64,000 nt of DNA from Tolypocladium sp. Sup5 PDA-1 (Eukaryota > Ascomycota > Sordariomycetes > Hypocreales > Ophiocordycipitaceae). The stretch lies in the NCBI GenBank assembly GCA_000750105.3, contig JPHH03000076.1, positions 62,001-126,000 of the forward strand, read 5' to 3'. Positions 19,697 through 32,767 of this stretch are shown here, in pieces. The notes under the pieces were generated by a model that made no database searches, was not told where the DNA came from, and saw only the letters and a list, made by a program, of their open reading frames with translations. Within the stretch, counting starts at the first letter, position 1. Every line of letters starts with the position of its first letter. The translations under genes and the position numbers were made by a program.

Positions 19697-22600
19697 TCAC
19701 CCGTCTCCGTATCGGTACGAGCCCCCCTCGGGCCTGCGCAGCGTCGCGCTGCGCCTGATGCTCTCCATCCACACCGAGTCGTCGAGCATGTCAAGCGCCT
19801 GCGACGGGCTCACTGCGCTGCCCCGTCGGCTCACCTGCCCCGACCCTTGCCCCTGCCCGTCTGGCTCGTACAGCTCGAAGCTGAAGCCCGACGTCGTCCC
19901 CTGATGCGACGCCGTCGTCGACGCTGGTGACCGAGGGTAGCTCAGCGGGTGCTGGTACGCCGCGTCGGCTTGCGCCACATCTGTCGCCGTGCTCATCCGA
20001 GCCTGTTGTCCCGCGCCTTCGCCCACGCTCAGGTGTGTCCACCGAGCCGCCGACCCTTCCTCTGGCTTAAACGACCGCGTCCTCGAGTCCCGGTCGTCGT
20101 CGTCGTCATCGCCACCATCGTCGTCCACTAGGATATCCGGAATCGTAAGCTCCGGCACCCCAGACATTCGCGCAGCCCGTTTGCGCTCCATGTGTTTCTG
20201 GAACCTCCTCGACCAATACCTGTGGCATTGATGGTTAGCCTGGCTGCCCACTCATCGCCATCAGCCACATCGACTCAACTCACAGTGTATCGAAGAAGCC
20301 CTGGACGACCTTGCGTCGAATCTCCTCATCCACCCGCTGTAGTCTGGCTCGACGCCTCAAGAATTCTTCCAGCCTGTAGACACGTCAGTAATCACGGCGA
20401 TCCTCTTCACCCAAAGGGGCAAACTTACTTGAGACTCTTGCTGTCGTTGATAATGTTGTAGTGGGCGAGAATCATCAAGACGTCCGAGAAGGCGATGCCC
20501 TTGTCTGGGTCGGCGGATACCAACACCTCCCCAAAGAAGACCTTGAATCGCCGCCGCCGCTCGCGGATCTTCTCCACGTCCAAGAGCGCTAGCCGTCTAT
20601 TGAGCTTGTCAATGTCAATCTCGTTGTACGCGCTCGTCGTGGCGATGGACATGTGCCGCGAAGTCTGCGGGTCGCTTCGCACGTCGTCGAGGATTTGTCC
20701 CACCGAATCCTCCGGCTGGTATATCCGCATCTGGAAGACGCCAGACAGTTCGCCAAGCAGCCGCGGGAACTGTTCCTTCGTGATGAAGCCCGTACCCGCA
20801 GGGTCCACGCTTCGCCACGCTTCCTTGAACCGCCGGATCTCGTCTCGGTCGACGGCAGCCATGCCGCTCGACCGTTGGTAGACGTAGCTGAAGCTCTCGT
20901 AAATGAGAGACACGAAGAGGTTCACAAAGATGTACATGCTAAGTATGTTCCACGCCACGAAAAGGAACCTCGCCCACGGTTTGCTGCCGCAGTCGCTGTC
21001 AAAGAACTTGTCCTGCTCCACGCACAGCGGGGGCTCGATTTCGGCGTAGTCCTCCATGATTTGGTTCCACCCTTCGCCCAGACTCATCCGGAACAGCAGA
21101 ATGAGCGCCTTCGGGACGCTGCGGAAGTTGATGTTGCCAGTCTCGTCCCCTCCGAAGCGCGTCAAGCTGAAGGCCTGGGTCATGGCGATGGCGAAGACGA
21201 GGAACAGCACCAGCCACGTCGCAAGCAAGTTGCTAATGACCGGCAAACTCGCCGCGGCCGTCTTGAACAACTGGTCCAGCGCGTCGTTGCGTGGAATCAC
21301 CAAGAGGACAATGGCCACAAGGAAGAACTTGTGCAGCTGCACATACGTGTCGGCTCTGGTGTCGGCAATCAACAATGCCATGGTTGCCACGAATGCTCCA
21401 GACACTGATGCCAGCGAATACAGGTCCCAGGAGCTCCGCCGAAAGCGCGTCCACCCGAGGCCGGCTATCCGAATTGCGATGTTGGTCAGGTAGATAAGGA
21501 CGAACAGCAGGAAGACAAATTCGCGCGTCCTTGTCCACCACAGCGGCTCCGAGCTGAATTCAGCGACCAGGAGAAGCAAGTGCAGCACCAGCACCACGGT
21601 GATGGCTTGATACCACTTGCCTCGTTTCTCGATGGCCCTTTTGTGGCACCACTTCTTCCATGTCTTCTCCGTGTCATTGTACGAGCTCTTGGACGGCGAT
21701 ATGTGACGCAGCAGCTTGCGCAGCTCGAGCCACGACCGCTGCTCGGCGGTGAGAAAGGCGACGCCTGTCTGCTCCGTGTAGTTTCTCATGAAAACCGAGA
21801 TGAACAGGGTGAGGACGAACACTGTCGCCATGAGATTAAACACGACAAAGAACAGTGCGTTTCCTTGAGCGGCCAGATCTTGGGGTTGCTGCCCTCGCCC
21901 CACGATGGCCTGGGCGGCAAAGGACACATCCGTCCACCCCTCCTGGCTGACAATTTGGAAGAGGGTGAAGAGCGATGATCCAAAGTCGTCAAAGTTAAAG
22001 TACGGGTTTGACGCAACCCGGGGTGCCAGCATCGGCCAGTCGCCGCTGAAAGGGGTGCTGTTATACTCGCCGAAGCAGCCATCGAGGGTAGTGATGCTAC
22101 CGGAATCATTGCAGGACACCATCAGCCCGTTGAACAGATTCAATCCGTATATCGCGAAGGGTATCAAGAGGGACAGCGATATAAACGCAGCCTGCTCTGC
22201 GTATTAGTATATCTGCTCGGCGGAGCCGTTGAGGCGCAAGCTTGGAATGGAAAGGTACTTACTCCTACAAGCTTCCACCACCCAACGATGATGAGCGAGT
22301 GAAACGTGTCTCTTGCGCTGTCGCTGACATTCAGCAGACGGAGGGCTCGCAGTGCCTTGAAAGCCCCTACGGCGCGGGATATGGCCCCGTCGTTGATAAG
22401 CAGGGTGATGACATTGATCCAAAGGGTCACCAGCACAATGCCGTCGATGATGCCCCATGAGCTCCGCATATAGGCGTTCGGTGTCCAAAACAGCCCATCG
22501 GCAATTACTTTGATGATGGCCTCGATGGTGAAAACCAGCACAAAAGCCAAGTCGGTCCAAATGTACCAGTTCCAGACGTTGCCTGGGTGCTGCTCCCGAT

Positions 22601-25600
22601 ATTCCTTTTGGTAGAGGGGCGTTGTAACGCACGCCAGGACCACCATTGCCACGACCACAGCGTAGACAAAGGCGGAGAACGCGTACCAGGCTATCTTGTT
22701 GGGCTCAACGCCGTCGAACCTCTCATAGCCCCTGGCCGGCCCAACAAGCCTTTGGCACTGGCGCCGAAGAGGATTCTTGGGTCGGAATATATACAACGAG
22801 TCGTTGTACTTTGGATGGCGGGCGAGATACTCTCGTTGAGCCTTCCGCCGAGCAGAGGTTGCTGAAACGGCTTGACGGGCCATTTGTCGCGGATCGAGTG
22901 TGTCATTCGGGCCGTCGAATCGTATGTTGGAATAGAACGGATTCGGGTCCTTACTCATGCGGTGGACAAACTTGCCCCAAGCCTTTGCCAGAAATCCGGG
23001 CTTGGCGTCGTCGCCAAACAGGGCCGTCGTACTCCTGTGCGGCATACCGTCGTCCCCTCCTCCCTGATCCTGTAGGGGGTCTGTCGGATCGTCGTCGAGA
23101 AAGTCGCGTACCACTGCGTCCTTGAGAAGCATCTCCATCATGGCCGGGCCGTAATCCAACGGATCTTTTCGTCGGCGGGATCGACCGAAGCTAAAGATCG
23201 TGGATAGAGCGAGATTGCTCGGCGCATGGCCCAACTCTTTCCTCTGCAAAAACGCCTTGACTTGCTCCAGGCGCTTCTCGTCTTCGGAGACGTCGAAGTT
23301 TTCTTGGATGACAGCAATAAACATGTTGACCAGGATGAAGAAGGAGAGGATGAACCAGCCAATCAAAAATATCGTGCCAATCCAGGCAGTCTTCAGCGCT
23401 GTCGTGTAAGCAGTAATGGTATATAGAATGTCGGTCCAGTTCTCACTGGAGAGTATTTGATACATTCCTAGAAATGAGTTGAAGATGGTGAAGAAGGAGA
23501 TGCGGTGAAGTTGCCCGCTGTCATCGTGAATGGGTATTTCACCCCTGAACAGCTGCGCGGCCAAAATCGCCACCAAGAAGGTCATTAAGAAGACGAAGAG
23601 CATCAAGTTGGCAATACCAGCAGCATTCCCCAGCACCAGGAGGATGAGCTTTCGTGTCACTGGAATGGCCAACACAATCCTGTACGCTCGCAGGATCTGA
23701 AAAACGCTGAGCCAAGCGTACGCCCGGGAATGTCGAATGGGCGGTATCAGAATGATAGTGGTTATTACCGCCAAGCCGAAGTCAAAGAGGTTGCGCCAGC
23801 TGCGATGGAATCGCTTCCAACTGGCGGCAAACCGAAGAGCAATCTCGATGTCCAGGACGATGGTGGCGATCACCTCGGCCACGTTGATGAATGTTTCCCG
23901 GGATTGTGACATGGAAGCGCTTCGGAAAGCCTGGCAGAGCAGCGCAAAGGTAATCACAAGGACCCAGAAAATCGAGGTCCTGTCGTACAGCCGCTGAAGC
24001 GCCGAGGACCTTCGCAGGCGTTCGTCGGGAGCGTCTTGGGCAAACGGCTCAAGGTCCGCTGTAAAAGCACTAGACTTGCTCTCTTCGCGGATAACCTGGA
24101 AAGACGACGTAATAACGGCGATCAGAAGGTTCGTCAGCCAGAGCAGCATGATCATGATGCCAGCACCGAAGAACAGCGCGGCCTGCAAGTAGTCGGATCC
24201 CATTGTGTAGTACATGAGGTCGGAGAAGGTGTTTGCGCTCATGATGACGAACACAAGCTCCAGAGAATGAAAAATGTTGTCGAAATTGACTGTCCCGTTG
24301 AAAGGGCTTCCTTGCTGGAGGCAGATGGAACCTCGGGGGCAGATGAACCCCTTGCCATCGCCAGTTCCGTTCACGAGGCCATCCAGCGACTCGGTACTGC
24401 CAAATTTGAGCCAGGGCAAGGTTTTGCCTGTGTGGTTGTCCAGGTAGCCGCCGCAAAACTCCATGTTGATTGTAAAGGAAGCCGAGAGATTCTTGGGGTC
24501 CGTGGGATCTAGCCAAACGCATTCGCGACTCAGGCTCGACTTGAAGCTCTGGACGCCAATGATGGCGAAGAGCAGCCAGAAAAAGCCGATGAGAAATGCC
24601 ACGCGGACCAGCAGGGGCGCAGCTTTTTTCAAACTCCTTAGAATGATCTGCTAAATGTCAGTACACCGTGCCTAGAGCGGGCATTGCACTCGAGGGGTCA
24701 ATGTTCTCTCTCTCCTTACCGCAGTTCCATGAGTAAGTGCCAGCAGCCTCAGGATACGTAGACAGCTGAGCATTTTAAATACGTAGATGTGATGCCGGTG
24801 CTCCAGCCCAGTGATGCCCAGAAGAAAGGCGATCCAGTAGGAGACAACCGCGATAAAATCCAGGCGGTTGAAGGAGTGGCGCAAAAAGGCACGGCGAGCA
24901 AGCTGGAACCTCTGCTGCTCCTCGAGCGTCTCCGGCAATGCCTGTTGGCCCTGCATTATAGTCGTGAAGGAGCGAGCAAAGGCGGACGGCTGGGGATAGG
25001 CCTGGCGGCTGCCCTTGACTGATTTCCGTCGTTCGGGCTGGAACACGGCTCTATATTGCTCCGTGATGAGTGCCCGGATGCCCTTCTTTCTATCAATCGT
25101 GCTATACTCGGCGGCATTCAGGAAAAAGCCGGACACAATGATGCGGGCGATGAGCTCCAGTGTGAAGACGATGAAGAGCCCGAGCATAGCCCAGTCGATT
25201 GGTCGTTGGCCCCATCTCTCCGGGCGGCCGTTGCCATCTGTGAAAACGTTGGGCCCGGATTCCACAGCAAGCAGTATGGCCTGCGAGACAATGAGAAGCA
25301 GAATCAGAGGCTCAGTATAGGGGTTGACCAGCAAATCGCACAACCATAGCCTTGCACGGTTTTCTGGGGAGAATATGCCGAGTGTGCGGCCCTTGAGAGG
25401 GTTTGGAGGGGGTCCGCGAGGGGGAAGGGGCTGATCGAAATGGTCTACGCCGGCGTTCTTCTCAGCGTGACACTGCAGAGTCTGAGGTTGGTAGGACGTA
25501 TCGACCAGCATCGAAACTGCAGGGCTTCGATCGCGGTCGTACCTGGACCCTCGAGGGGAGCGAGAATTATGGCGAGAAGCACGCTGATCCACCACCACTT

Positions 25601-26309
25601 CGCTCTCTCCGCTAATATTGACGACTCGCTGGGACATGGCTCGCACGATAGATCCAGCACGCTGCAAGGCTCCCGACGTCGAAGGCGAGCGGGAGATGCG
25701 GTACTCGTTGGGGTTCAGGGACATGCCGTAGCTGCGGTGGCGGATAGATCCAAAGCCGGGCTCGAGACCCTGCCCGAGGCTCTTTGTATCTCGGCCCCTG
25801 CGCGGGCTGTTGTCCACGTCCGATACCGTTTGGAAGCTGTCACGGGGTTGGGAGCCATGGCTGCCGACGGCGAGGGAGCCTGAGATGGGCTGGGCTCCGG
25901 CCGTGAGGGGAACCCGATCAGAGTCGGCGTAGTCTTGGTTCGGGGCGTCTTCAGCATATGGCGCAGCGTACGGCGACGCGCCGTCAAAGGCATCGACAGA
26001 GGCGGTCTCGAAACGTTGCTCGTGGGCGGAAGGGTGCAGCATCTCGGGCGGCAGAGCCGACTGCAAAGCCGCGGGATCTATCGGCGACTCGGACCTGGCG
26101 CCTTCGTCGGATGCGCTGTAGGAGGAATACCAGTAGGTCGAGATGCCCGGCAGATTGGCCGCCATCTGGGCTGGTGTTGGAGAGCCATCGCGCTGCCTCT
26201 GGGTCTGTTGTTGCTCCGGGACATTAGCGTTCGACGAGGAGAGCAGATCTTGCAAGGGGATTGACTGCCGGCGCCCGCCGTGGCCGCCGTCTGGGTGATC
26301 TGAAGACAT
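19697..26309 (-). CDS. cch1: Voltage-gated Ca2+ channel alpha-1 subunit Cch1
   Basis: Five exons: 26309-24720, 24650-22263, 22191-20429, 20373-20284 and 20219-19697; 2117 residues with consistent phases. Cch1 works with Mid1 in the plasma-membrane high-affinity Ca2+ influx system under stress and low Ca2+. The cytosolic N-terminus (about 360 residues) is Ser/Pro-rich. Four six-TM repeats follow. The pore positions read N (SANTF, about 670), E (SSENW, about 933), E (SQEGW, about 1410) and E (LGEGW, about 1699). The S4 of repeat IV carries few basic residues. An EF-hand-like region (DPAGTGFITKEQFPRLL) follows repeat IV near 1820, then a disordered tail with a poly-Asp stretch. A tandem acceptor at exon 2 (CAG at 24650-24648) allows loss of one Gln. 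Confidence 0.95.
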
Positions 26310-27108
26310 GGGCGGCGCGAGGAAGCCTGCTGCGAGGGGCTTGCTAGCGATAGGGAGGCCCGGCCTCGCTATTGAAGCTGCTGGAGAGCGAACGTGCCAG
26401 TAGGGGCGGGCAGCATCATCGAAGCATCTGCCACCTGATGGCGCGCGGGGGGGTATCGGAGGCCGGTGCTTGGTTTCAAGTGCGTTTGCTGCAGTGCTGT
26501 CCTCGGGAATGGACTCGAACGAGGCCGCCAGTCCGTCCAGGAGTGAAGGAGTTGGACGTTACAGGCGACAGTGCATAGGTGTGCTTATTGACACTGTACG
26601 GCAGCTCAGGTACATAGCTTGACCATCAGCCCGCGCCGCTGGAGCTGACGCGTGGGGAGGGTGCCCTGCCAATTGCGACCCTTGGATGGCGATTACACAG
26701 TGCGAGCATGTGATGCAGCGGGAGTGCCAGCTCAGCGTGCCCCTAAGTGGTCGGGTACCTGTGGCTAAGCTGAGCTGACGCGAGCGGGAGGGAGCCCCAG
26801 CAGCCGTGGGGGAGCTTCCTCAGCTGCAGCGTTAGCTGGAGCCGCAGACGCGCGCCTTGCAGTAAGATACCAAGGACCTACCCTGGTCAACCGCGACTGA
26901 GGCGGAACCTTCTTTCTTTCTCGCGTTTGGACGCCTCTAAATCCGATCTCCACACACTGGCAGCAATTTGCGTCCAACAACCATCACGTCACCGCGCGCA
27001 CTGACGAGACGTCCTTGTATTGTAGGGCTGCTGCCATCATCATCACCAGTTGCATCACCATCATCATCAGGCCTTCAGACGCCGCGCCAGCCAGCTGCTC
27101 CTCCAACC
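26310..27108. other. Divergent intergenic region, cch1 / PHD gene
   Basis: 0.8 kb shared promoter region. Short GATCA/CATCATCATC repeats lie just before the PHD gene start (27037-27068). No tRNA or other gene is supported. Confidence 0.6.
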
Positions 27109-29595
27109 ATGCCGTCGCGTAAGCGGTCCATCCAGTCCGTGGATGGCGACGGTCGCGATGCAGGGCCAACTCTGCTGCATCGCATCCGCAACACGTGGCA
27201 GTTCGCCAACGTCTGCCAATGGATCTACATGTTCGGCAAGGCTGCCAAAATCGACGACTCCATTGATGTCGATGTTCGTCTCCCCGTGTCCCCCGCCTCC
27301 CCGTTTCCCTGTCTCCCACAAGGCTCATGCTGGCTCCTGTGCTCGCGGCGGCTAACGCTTTGGCCAAGGATATCGAGGCCGAGTGCCTGAAGCCCAACTC
27401 GACCCTCCTGTCAGACCTGGCACTCGCCATTCTCAAGCTTGTGTCGTCCCAGCGCGGCCTAACGTACGAGTACCTTGCCCTAGACCTCCCGAATCACCCT
27501 CCCCGCTAACCACGCTGTCAAGACACGACATATTCGATGACCAAATGCGCAAGCAATACCTTGCCAAAGCGCCAGACAGCAATCCCTTCGGCGATGATAA
27601 CGACCCTCACAAGTTTGCCGAATTTGACGTGTTCACAAGGGTACCAACCGACCATGCCGTCACTCCTCCCCCCCCCCCCCACCCCCCGGAGACTGACGCC
27701 GCGCGTAAATAGATCAAAGTGCTTCAGCAACTGACCCAATGGACAATGATCCACCCCGAGCGCATTCGCGACAAGGTGGAAGAGCAAAAAGACACCGAAC
27801 AAGCCAGCTGGGTAGCCACAGCCGTCCATTCGAGGCCTTCTTGCGCTAACATGCACTGTAGCGAATCGAGCCGTATGGCTGGGATCGAGAAGATCGCACC
27901 TATTTTGTTCTCGATGACAACCGCGTCTACCGGCTGACCGAACCCCCCCCAGCACCACCCCGACCGAAGCCAAAGAAGAGCAAACCCTTCCGGGGCGGAC
28001 GCCGATCTAGCAAGCGACAGCGCACCATGCCCTCGACCGGCGACCCCGCGGCAGACATAGCCGCTGAAGGGGACGGCGATGTCGAGCCTGTGGATGATGG
28101 CCTAGGCGGAAGAGTCTGGGAGTGCGTCGCGGTCACGCTGCAGGAAGTACGAGACTTCTTGGAAGGCCTGGGCAAGACGCGCGACGACAACGAAAAGATT
28201 TTGCGACGACAGCTGCAGACGCACCTCGTCCCCATTCTCGAAAAGCAAGAGGAATCTCAGAAGCGAAAGCAAGCCCAAAGAGAACGGGAGCTGCTCAACC
28301 TCGCCAAGATGGCCAATGCGAAGAGGTCGACTCGCATCGCAGGCAAGGTTGAGCGGCAGAAACAAGAGGAACAGGAGAAGGAGGAAGAGCATCAGCGACG
28401 GGAGACCGACGCGGCGAAGAGGCGTGAAGAGCAGGAGCATCTCAAGCTGGAAAAGGAGCGAGACTTCAGACTCTTCTCCCGTCAGCGCCGTCTACAGGAG
28501 CGGGAGGCGCGTCGTCTCCAGCACGAAGAGGAGCTAGCACAGTTGTCGGAGGACAGCAAGGCGGCATCGTCTACGGCGGGGCGCATCTCGGAACGAAGAC
28601 TTCAAGCCGAGATAGAGAGGAGCAGGCAAGCTCTCAAGGATCTTGAGGAAGAGGAGGAGGACTGGGTCTTCGACTGCGCATGTGGGCTCTACGGTCAGGT
28701 AGATGACGGTACACACAGCGTTTCTTGCGAGAAGTGCAACGTGTGGCAACACAGCAAATGCTTGGGCGTCAGCGAAGAGGAGGCCGACCGTCCCGAGTTC
28801 CACTTCGTTTGCGGCCCCTGCAAACACCGGGATGAAGTGGCCAAGGCACCGCCCAGAAGCATCATAAAGTTGAAGCTCAACCCGACTGGCAGCTCAGGCG
28901 TCCGCCACCGGCCTGCCGACAACCCTCCCATGCCACCAAGCACGAAGCCACCTGCGGCTGGTGATGGCACCTCTACGCTGCCAACCGAAAAGGCCCACTT
29001 TGCAGCTCAAGCCTACGTGTCCAAGGGCAGCCCGTCGCATTCGGTCTCAGTTGCCGGGCAACATATCTTGCCAATATCAACTATGCCGTCATTCCCCAAG
29101 GCCAGCGAGGTCAGCGAGTCCGCCGACCAGTCTGTCCATATACTTCCGATAAAACAGAACGGAAATGCAGAAGCAAGCAGGGCCACAGAGGGCCAGGAAG
29201 CGCAACAGACTCCGACCATAGCTGTTATTCGAGGCGATGACACGACAATCTCACAGCCAGAGAGAGTCCCCAAAGTCGGCAGTACCGACGTCATCACAGC
29301 AATGAGAGGAACTACGCTTCCTACGGCCTCACCTGTGACCATTGCAAGTGCACATATTGACAGTGGGCGGCAAGGGAGAAACAATGGCACATCTGTCGAC
29401 GCTGCTCCAGGTCCGTCACACGGCGCTCACGACGCTCAGAGCGCTCTCAACTTGGGCGAAGCGCTGTCGAGCGGATCCAACTTGACAAATACGACAAACA
29501 CAGCCCAGAACACGAACGACTCGGCAGAGAAAGCAAAGGCCAGCTCAACACCAACAGAACAATTTCCACTGCCCACTTCTTCTTCATCGCCTTAA
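27109..29595 (+). CDS. PHD-finger chromatin protein (RSF1/CECR2-like layout)
   Basis: Five exons: 27109-27273, 27369-27463, 27523-27640, 27713-27811 and 27862-29595; 736 residues. The N-terminal 160 residues (NTWQFANVCQWIYMFGKAAK, then a helical region ending VLQQLTQWTMIHPERIRDKV) look like the DDT/WHIM-type helices of ISWI-partner proteins. RIEPYGWDREDRTYFVLDDNRVYRL follows. A basic stretch (KPKKSKPFRGGRRSSKRQR) and a long charged coiled coil (about 240-420) precede a C4HC3 PHD finger (about 428-485: CACG, CEKC, WQHSKC, FVCGPC), which would read histone H3. The C-terminal 240 residues are disordered. A chromatin-remodelling accessory role is inferred from domain order. Intron 3 holds a 13-C run. 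Confidence 0.87.
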
Positions 29596-31066
29596 CAAGC
29601 AAAGTCTAGTTGCCCAAGTCGGAACTTCTAGCCCAGCCAGGGATGATCACCAGCGAGAGCAGGTATGAGAACTCGATCCAGGGACACAGGCACAGTCACT
29701 GCGTAAGCCGTTCCGTTATTCTGGCTGCACTGTGTTGAAAGAGAGCCTTAATTCGTGTTTAAACCGAGGGGTGGATGCGGCCAGAAGGCTACTCAAACAC
29801 GACCGAAAGCACCTATATTCTGCTGATGAATCTACATCTCTTGGATGATGGGAATCATCAGCCACCTGGAAACTCGTCCTGTCGAGCGCAGATTTGCGCA
29901 TTACGCTCTTTGTGATGTGGCTCCGGTTGTACCTGCACATGGACTGTACGACGTACAGTACCAGGGCTGCGGGCCATTTTCAGTCATCCAAGTCCTGCCA
30001 GGATCGAAACGATGAATGGCTTACGACTATCAGGTGTGGCAGTAGCAGCAACTTGGCTGGCTACACATCAAAAGCCACTGTTCAATAGATGCCGGATCAC
30101 CATCATTGCAGCCCATGGTCCTATGATGTGGCTCAAAGCAGCTATACTTGGAGCATGCAAGCGACAAATGGATTGAACAAACAGCCCAGCCCACCGAGTC
30201 CAACCTCCAACAAACAAACTCCCACCCATCCCAGCACCGCGGGCGCGAACAAGGAAGAACTCGTTCCGGTTAAGGATATGTGCGCCTGGTGCGCAAGCGT
30301 GCGGCAGCGAAAGAAAAAAAAAATGCACCATTTCGGGATTCAAAGGACTTCTAGATTCACGACAGGGCACATGGAATGTCCCGTTTCTTTGACCCCTCCA
30401 AACGAGGCCCATGGCCAGTGCTTGTGTCCCAACATTCCAACTGTGGCACATTGTTTGGGCAAGCCGCATGAACGTCGCCTATCCAGGGCTCCCTTGTTGC
30501 CCTCCAACAAGGCGCGTCATGACGGAGCCGCATGATGGCACCTTCGATGGAGCATGGGCCCACGCTCGTGGTTGCGTGCCGCATAGCGGTCTGTTTGTCC
30601 ACCTTGGGAGGTCCTTTGTAACCGGATGCGGCATGGCTTTGCGCTGTAGCTGTGTACGTGATGCTCACGCTGCAGACGAGCATCGCGAATGACTGAGGAA
30701 CGGAACTGAAGATGTCCATACACACAAATAGTCTGCGCAATGGGCACAAAGGCCTTTGCTCGGGACAGCAGAGGCGAGGGCATAAGACCCCCCTGGAGTC
30801 CTTTCTCGAGAGAAAAGCGGCCGAGGAGCGCCGTGCAGTATCCCGTTCTCACTGCCACAGACAAACCTGATCTGATCCCTTTGCCCCGTCCAGTATCCTG
30901 TGGATAAGCAAGTCCGGCACTCGAACGGCCAATATCTTGCCTAGTTAATCGATTCGATCCCCCCTGGAATCTGGTTTATCATCGAGACATTTCCAGTGCT
31001 ATCATCTTCCGTGGCCGAGCTGTGAGCCCGTTTTAAAGCCCCGGCCCAAGGAGCCTCGTACATGAC
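29596..31066. other. Intergenic, PHD gene to HMG-box gene
   Basis: 1.47 kb, tandem genes. It includes an A10 run near 30316. ORFs up to 148 codons (30089-30535) lack codon bias. It probably holds the PHD gene 3' UTR and a long HMG-gene promoter. Confidence 0.55.
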
Positions 31067-32767
31067 ATGGGACACCCTCCGCCCTCCCCGGCCTCCTCCA
31101 TCGACGGACTGGTGCAGTTGGAGCGGTACATGAACACGACTGCCGCCGCATCGCACCAGCTGCCCCCCGGGGCTCCTGGCGAGGTCGTTCAGAGCTATGC
31201 GCCGCCGCACCATCCGAGATACCAGACAGCATATCATAGCGACGACTTCACAACATACCACCAACCGAGCGGCTATCCACATCAGCAGCAGCAGGGTGGG
31301 CACACCCCCTCGGTAAGCTATCGTTCATACGGCGCTGTGTGGCCGATACGTATTGACCACCAACCGCCTCAGGCCGGATATCCTGGGGCAGACGAGCCTG
31401 CTGGCGGGCTCTACGGCATGGCGAACGGACAGGCCAGCCACTATGGCTATGTACGTTCCTTGACAAGCCAGAAAGCTGGCTGACCGTCTACTCTACTAAC
31501 TAGTAGCTGACGAGGTCGGTAGACTCATCCTCCATATACCCCCGAAACATCGCCGCCCGCACGGCCGACAGCAGAAGACATCATTAGCACCCGCAGCGGG
31601 CAGAGCATCGCGAGGAGGCCCTGTTCGGCCGAGCCACGCCGGGCCAAGCGGCCCCGGGCTGAGAAGAAGGCCGAGCGGCCAACCGACGAGACCGACCCGG
31701 ACTTTGTCGACAAACCGCTCAGCGAAATGTCCAAGGAAATGCCCGATGTGGTGGTTTACGACGTGGGGACTTATGCCCATCGCGCCGTGAGCGTACGGCA
31801 ACAGGAGGCGGTGGAACAGGGCAAGGTCAAGCGACCCCTGAACGATTTCGTGCTTTACCGCAAGGCATATATCGATGTCGTCAAGGCCCGATTCATGCCC
31901 GGCGAGAAGACCATCAACCAGCAGCGCGTGTCCAGGATCTGCGGCGACTCCTGGAAAATGGAGGTGCCCGAGATCAAGAGTAAGTTCAAAGAACTGTCCA
32001 ACATGGAGAGAGACAAGCACGGGCAGGCGTTCCCGAAATACAAGTACGCCCCCAAGCAAGGGAAGAAGCCGAAGGGTGACGACACTAGCATGCCGGCGCA
32101 GGGTAAGCCGAGGACGAGGGCGTCGACCCGGGGCACAAGCAGACGCCTTGCAACGTCGTCATCGTCATCCCGTGTACGCAGTCGAGGCCAATTCAGCTAC
32201 GGGGATTTTCCCGAAGCAGTGGAGGTGGGAGCTCTGGCACAGCAGCAAGGCTCGTACGGAGGCGACGCATACTGGTGCTCGCCCGGGATTCAACCACTCG
32301 TCCCGGTCTACGGAGCCGGGCACGCACAGGCACACGCACAGGCACAGCTGAACTACCCTGGCCACCACGGCGACATGTACCCGATGCCCGAGTTTGGCTA
32401 TAGGGTGGGCCAGATGATCAGGGAAGAAACACCACCAGCCGCCAACTACGTGGCGCACCCCGCCCCCCCGATGGACCCAAATCTGGAGGGCTTCTCGGAC
32501 CCGTGCCTGGACCTTTGCATCGACCCGTCGCTTTTGCCAAGAGTTGGAGAGCCCATGTACCAATACATTCCCCGTGACGATCCATTGAATTCTCATCGAG
32601 GCTTGAGAGACGGCGGCGACATGATGGCGGCAATGCCAGACTTGGACGTGGACGGCGCCCACAACGCCTACTTGAGGGGAGGCCAAGACGACTGGCAGGT
32701 TGAGCACTTTGATGAGACTAGTCATTTCAACGACTGGATGGCGCAGGAGGAGCATACAAGCATCTGA
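31067..32767 (+). CDS. HMG-box (MATA-HMG-like) transcription factor
   Basis: Exons 31067-31450 and 31523-32767 give 542 residues. A second possible intron (31313-31372, GTAAGC...CTCAG, 60 nt, no stop, 20 codons) would give 522. The N-terminus is Pro/Gln/Tyr/His-rich. A basic stretch (RRAKRPRAEKKAER) precedes the HMG box at about residues 229-306 (VKRPLNDFVLYRKAY..., VSRICGDSWKMEVPEIKSKF, ending AFPKYKYAPK). Its RPLN start and YKYAPK end fit the fungal MATA_HMG/sexual-development class, whose members bind bent DNA and often control mating or fruiting genes. The C-terminus is Tyr/Met/Pro-rich and acidic, as in activation regions. It is not the MAT idiomorph: the usual flanking genes are absent. 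Confidence 0.85.

Noticed and set aside
26505..26530. B-box-like GTTCGAGTCC on the minus strand suggesting a tRNA
   Set aside because: The bases around it do not pair as a T-arm and no D-arm or acceptor stem can be drawn.
30089..30535. 148-codon ORF upstream of the HMG gene
   Set aside because: No codon bias and it includes an A10 homopolymer.
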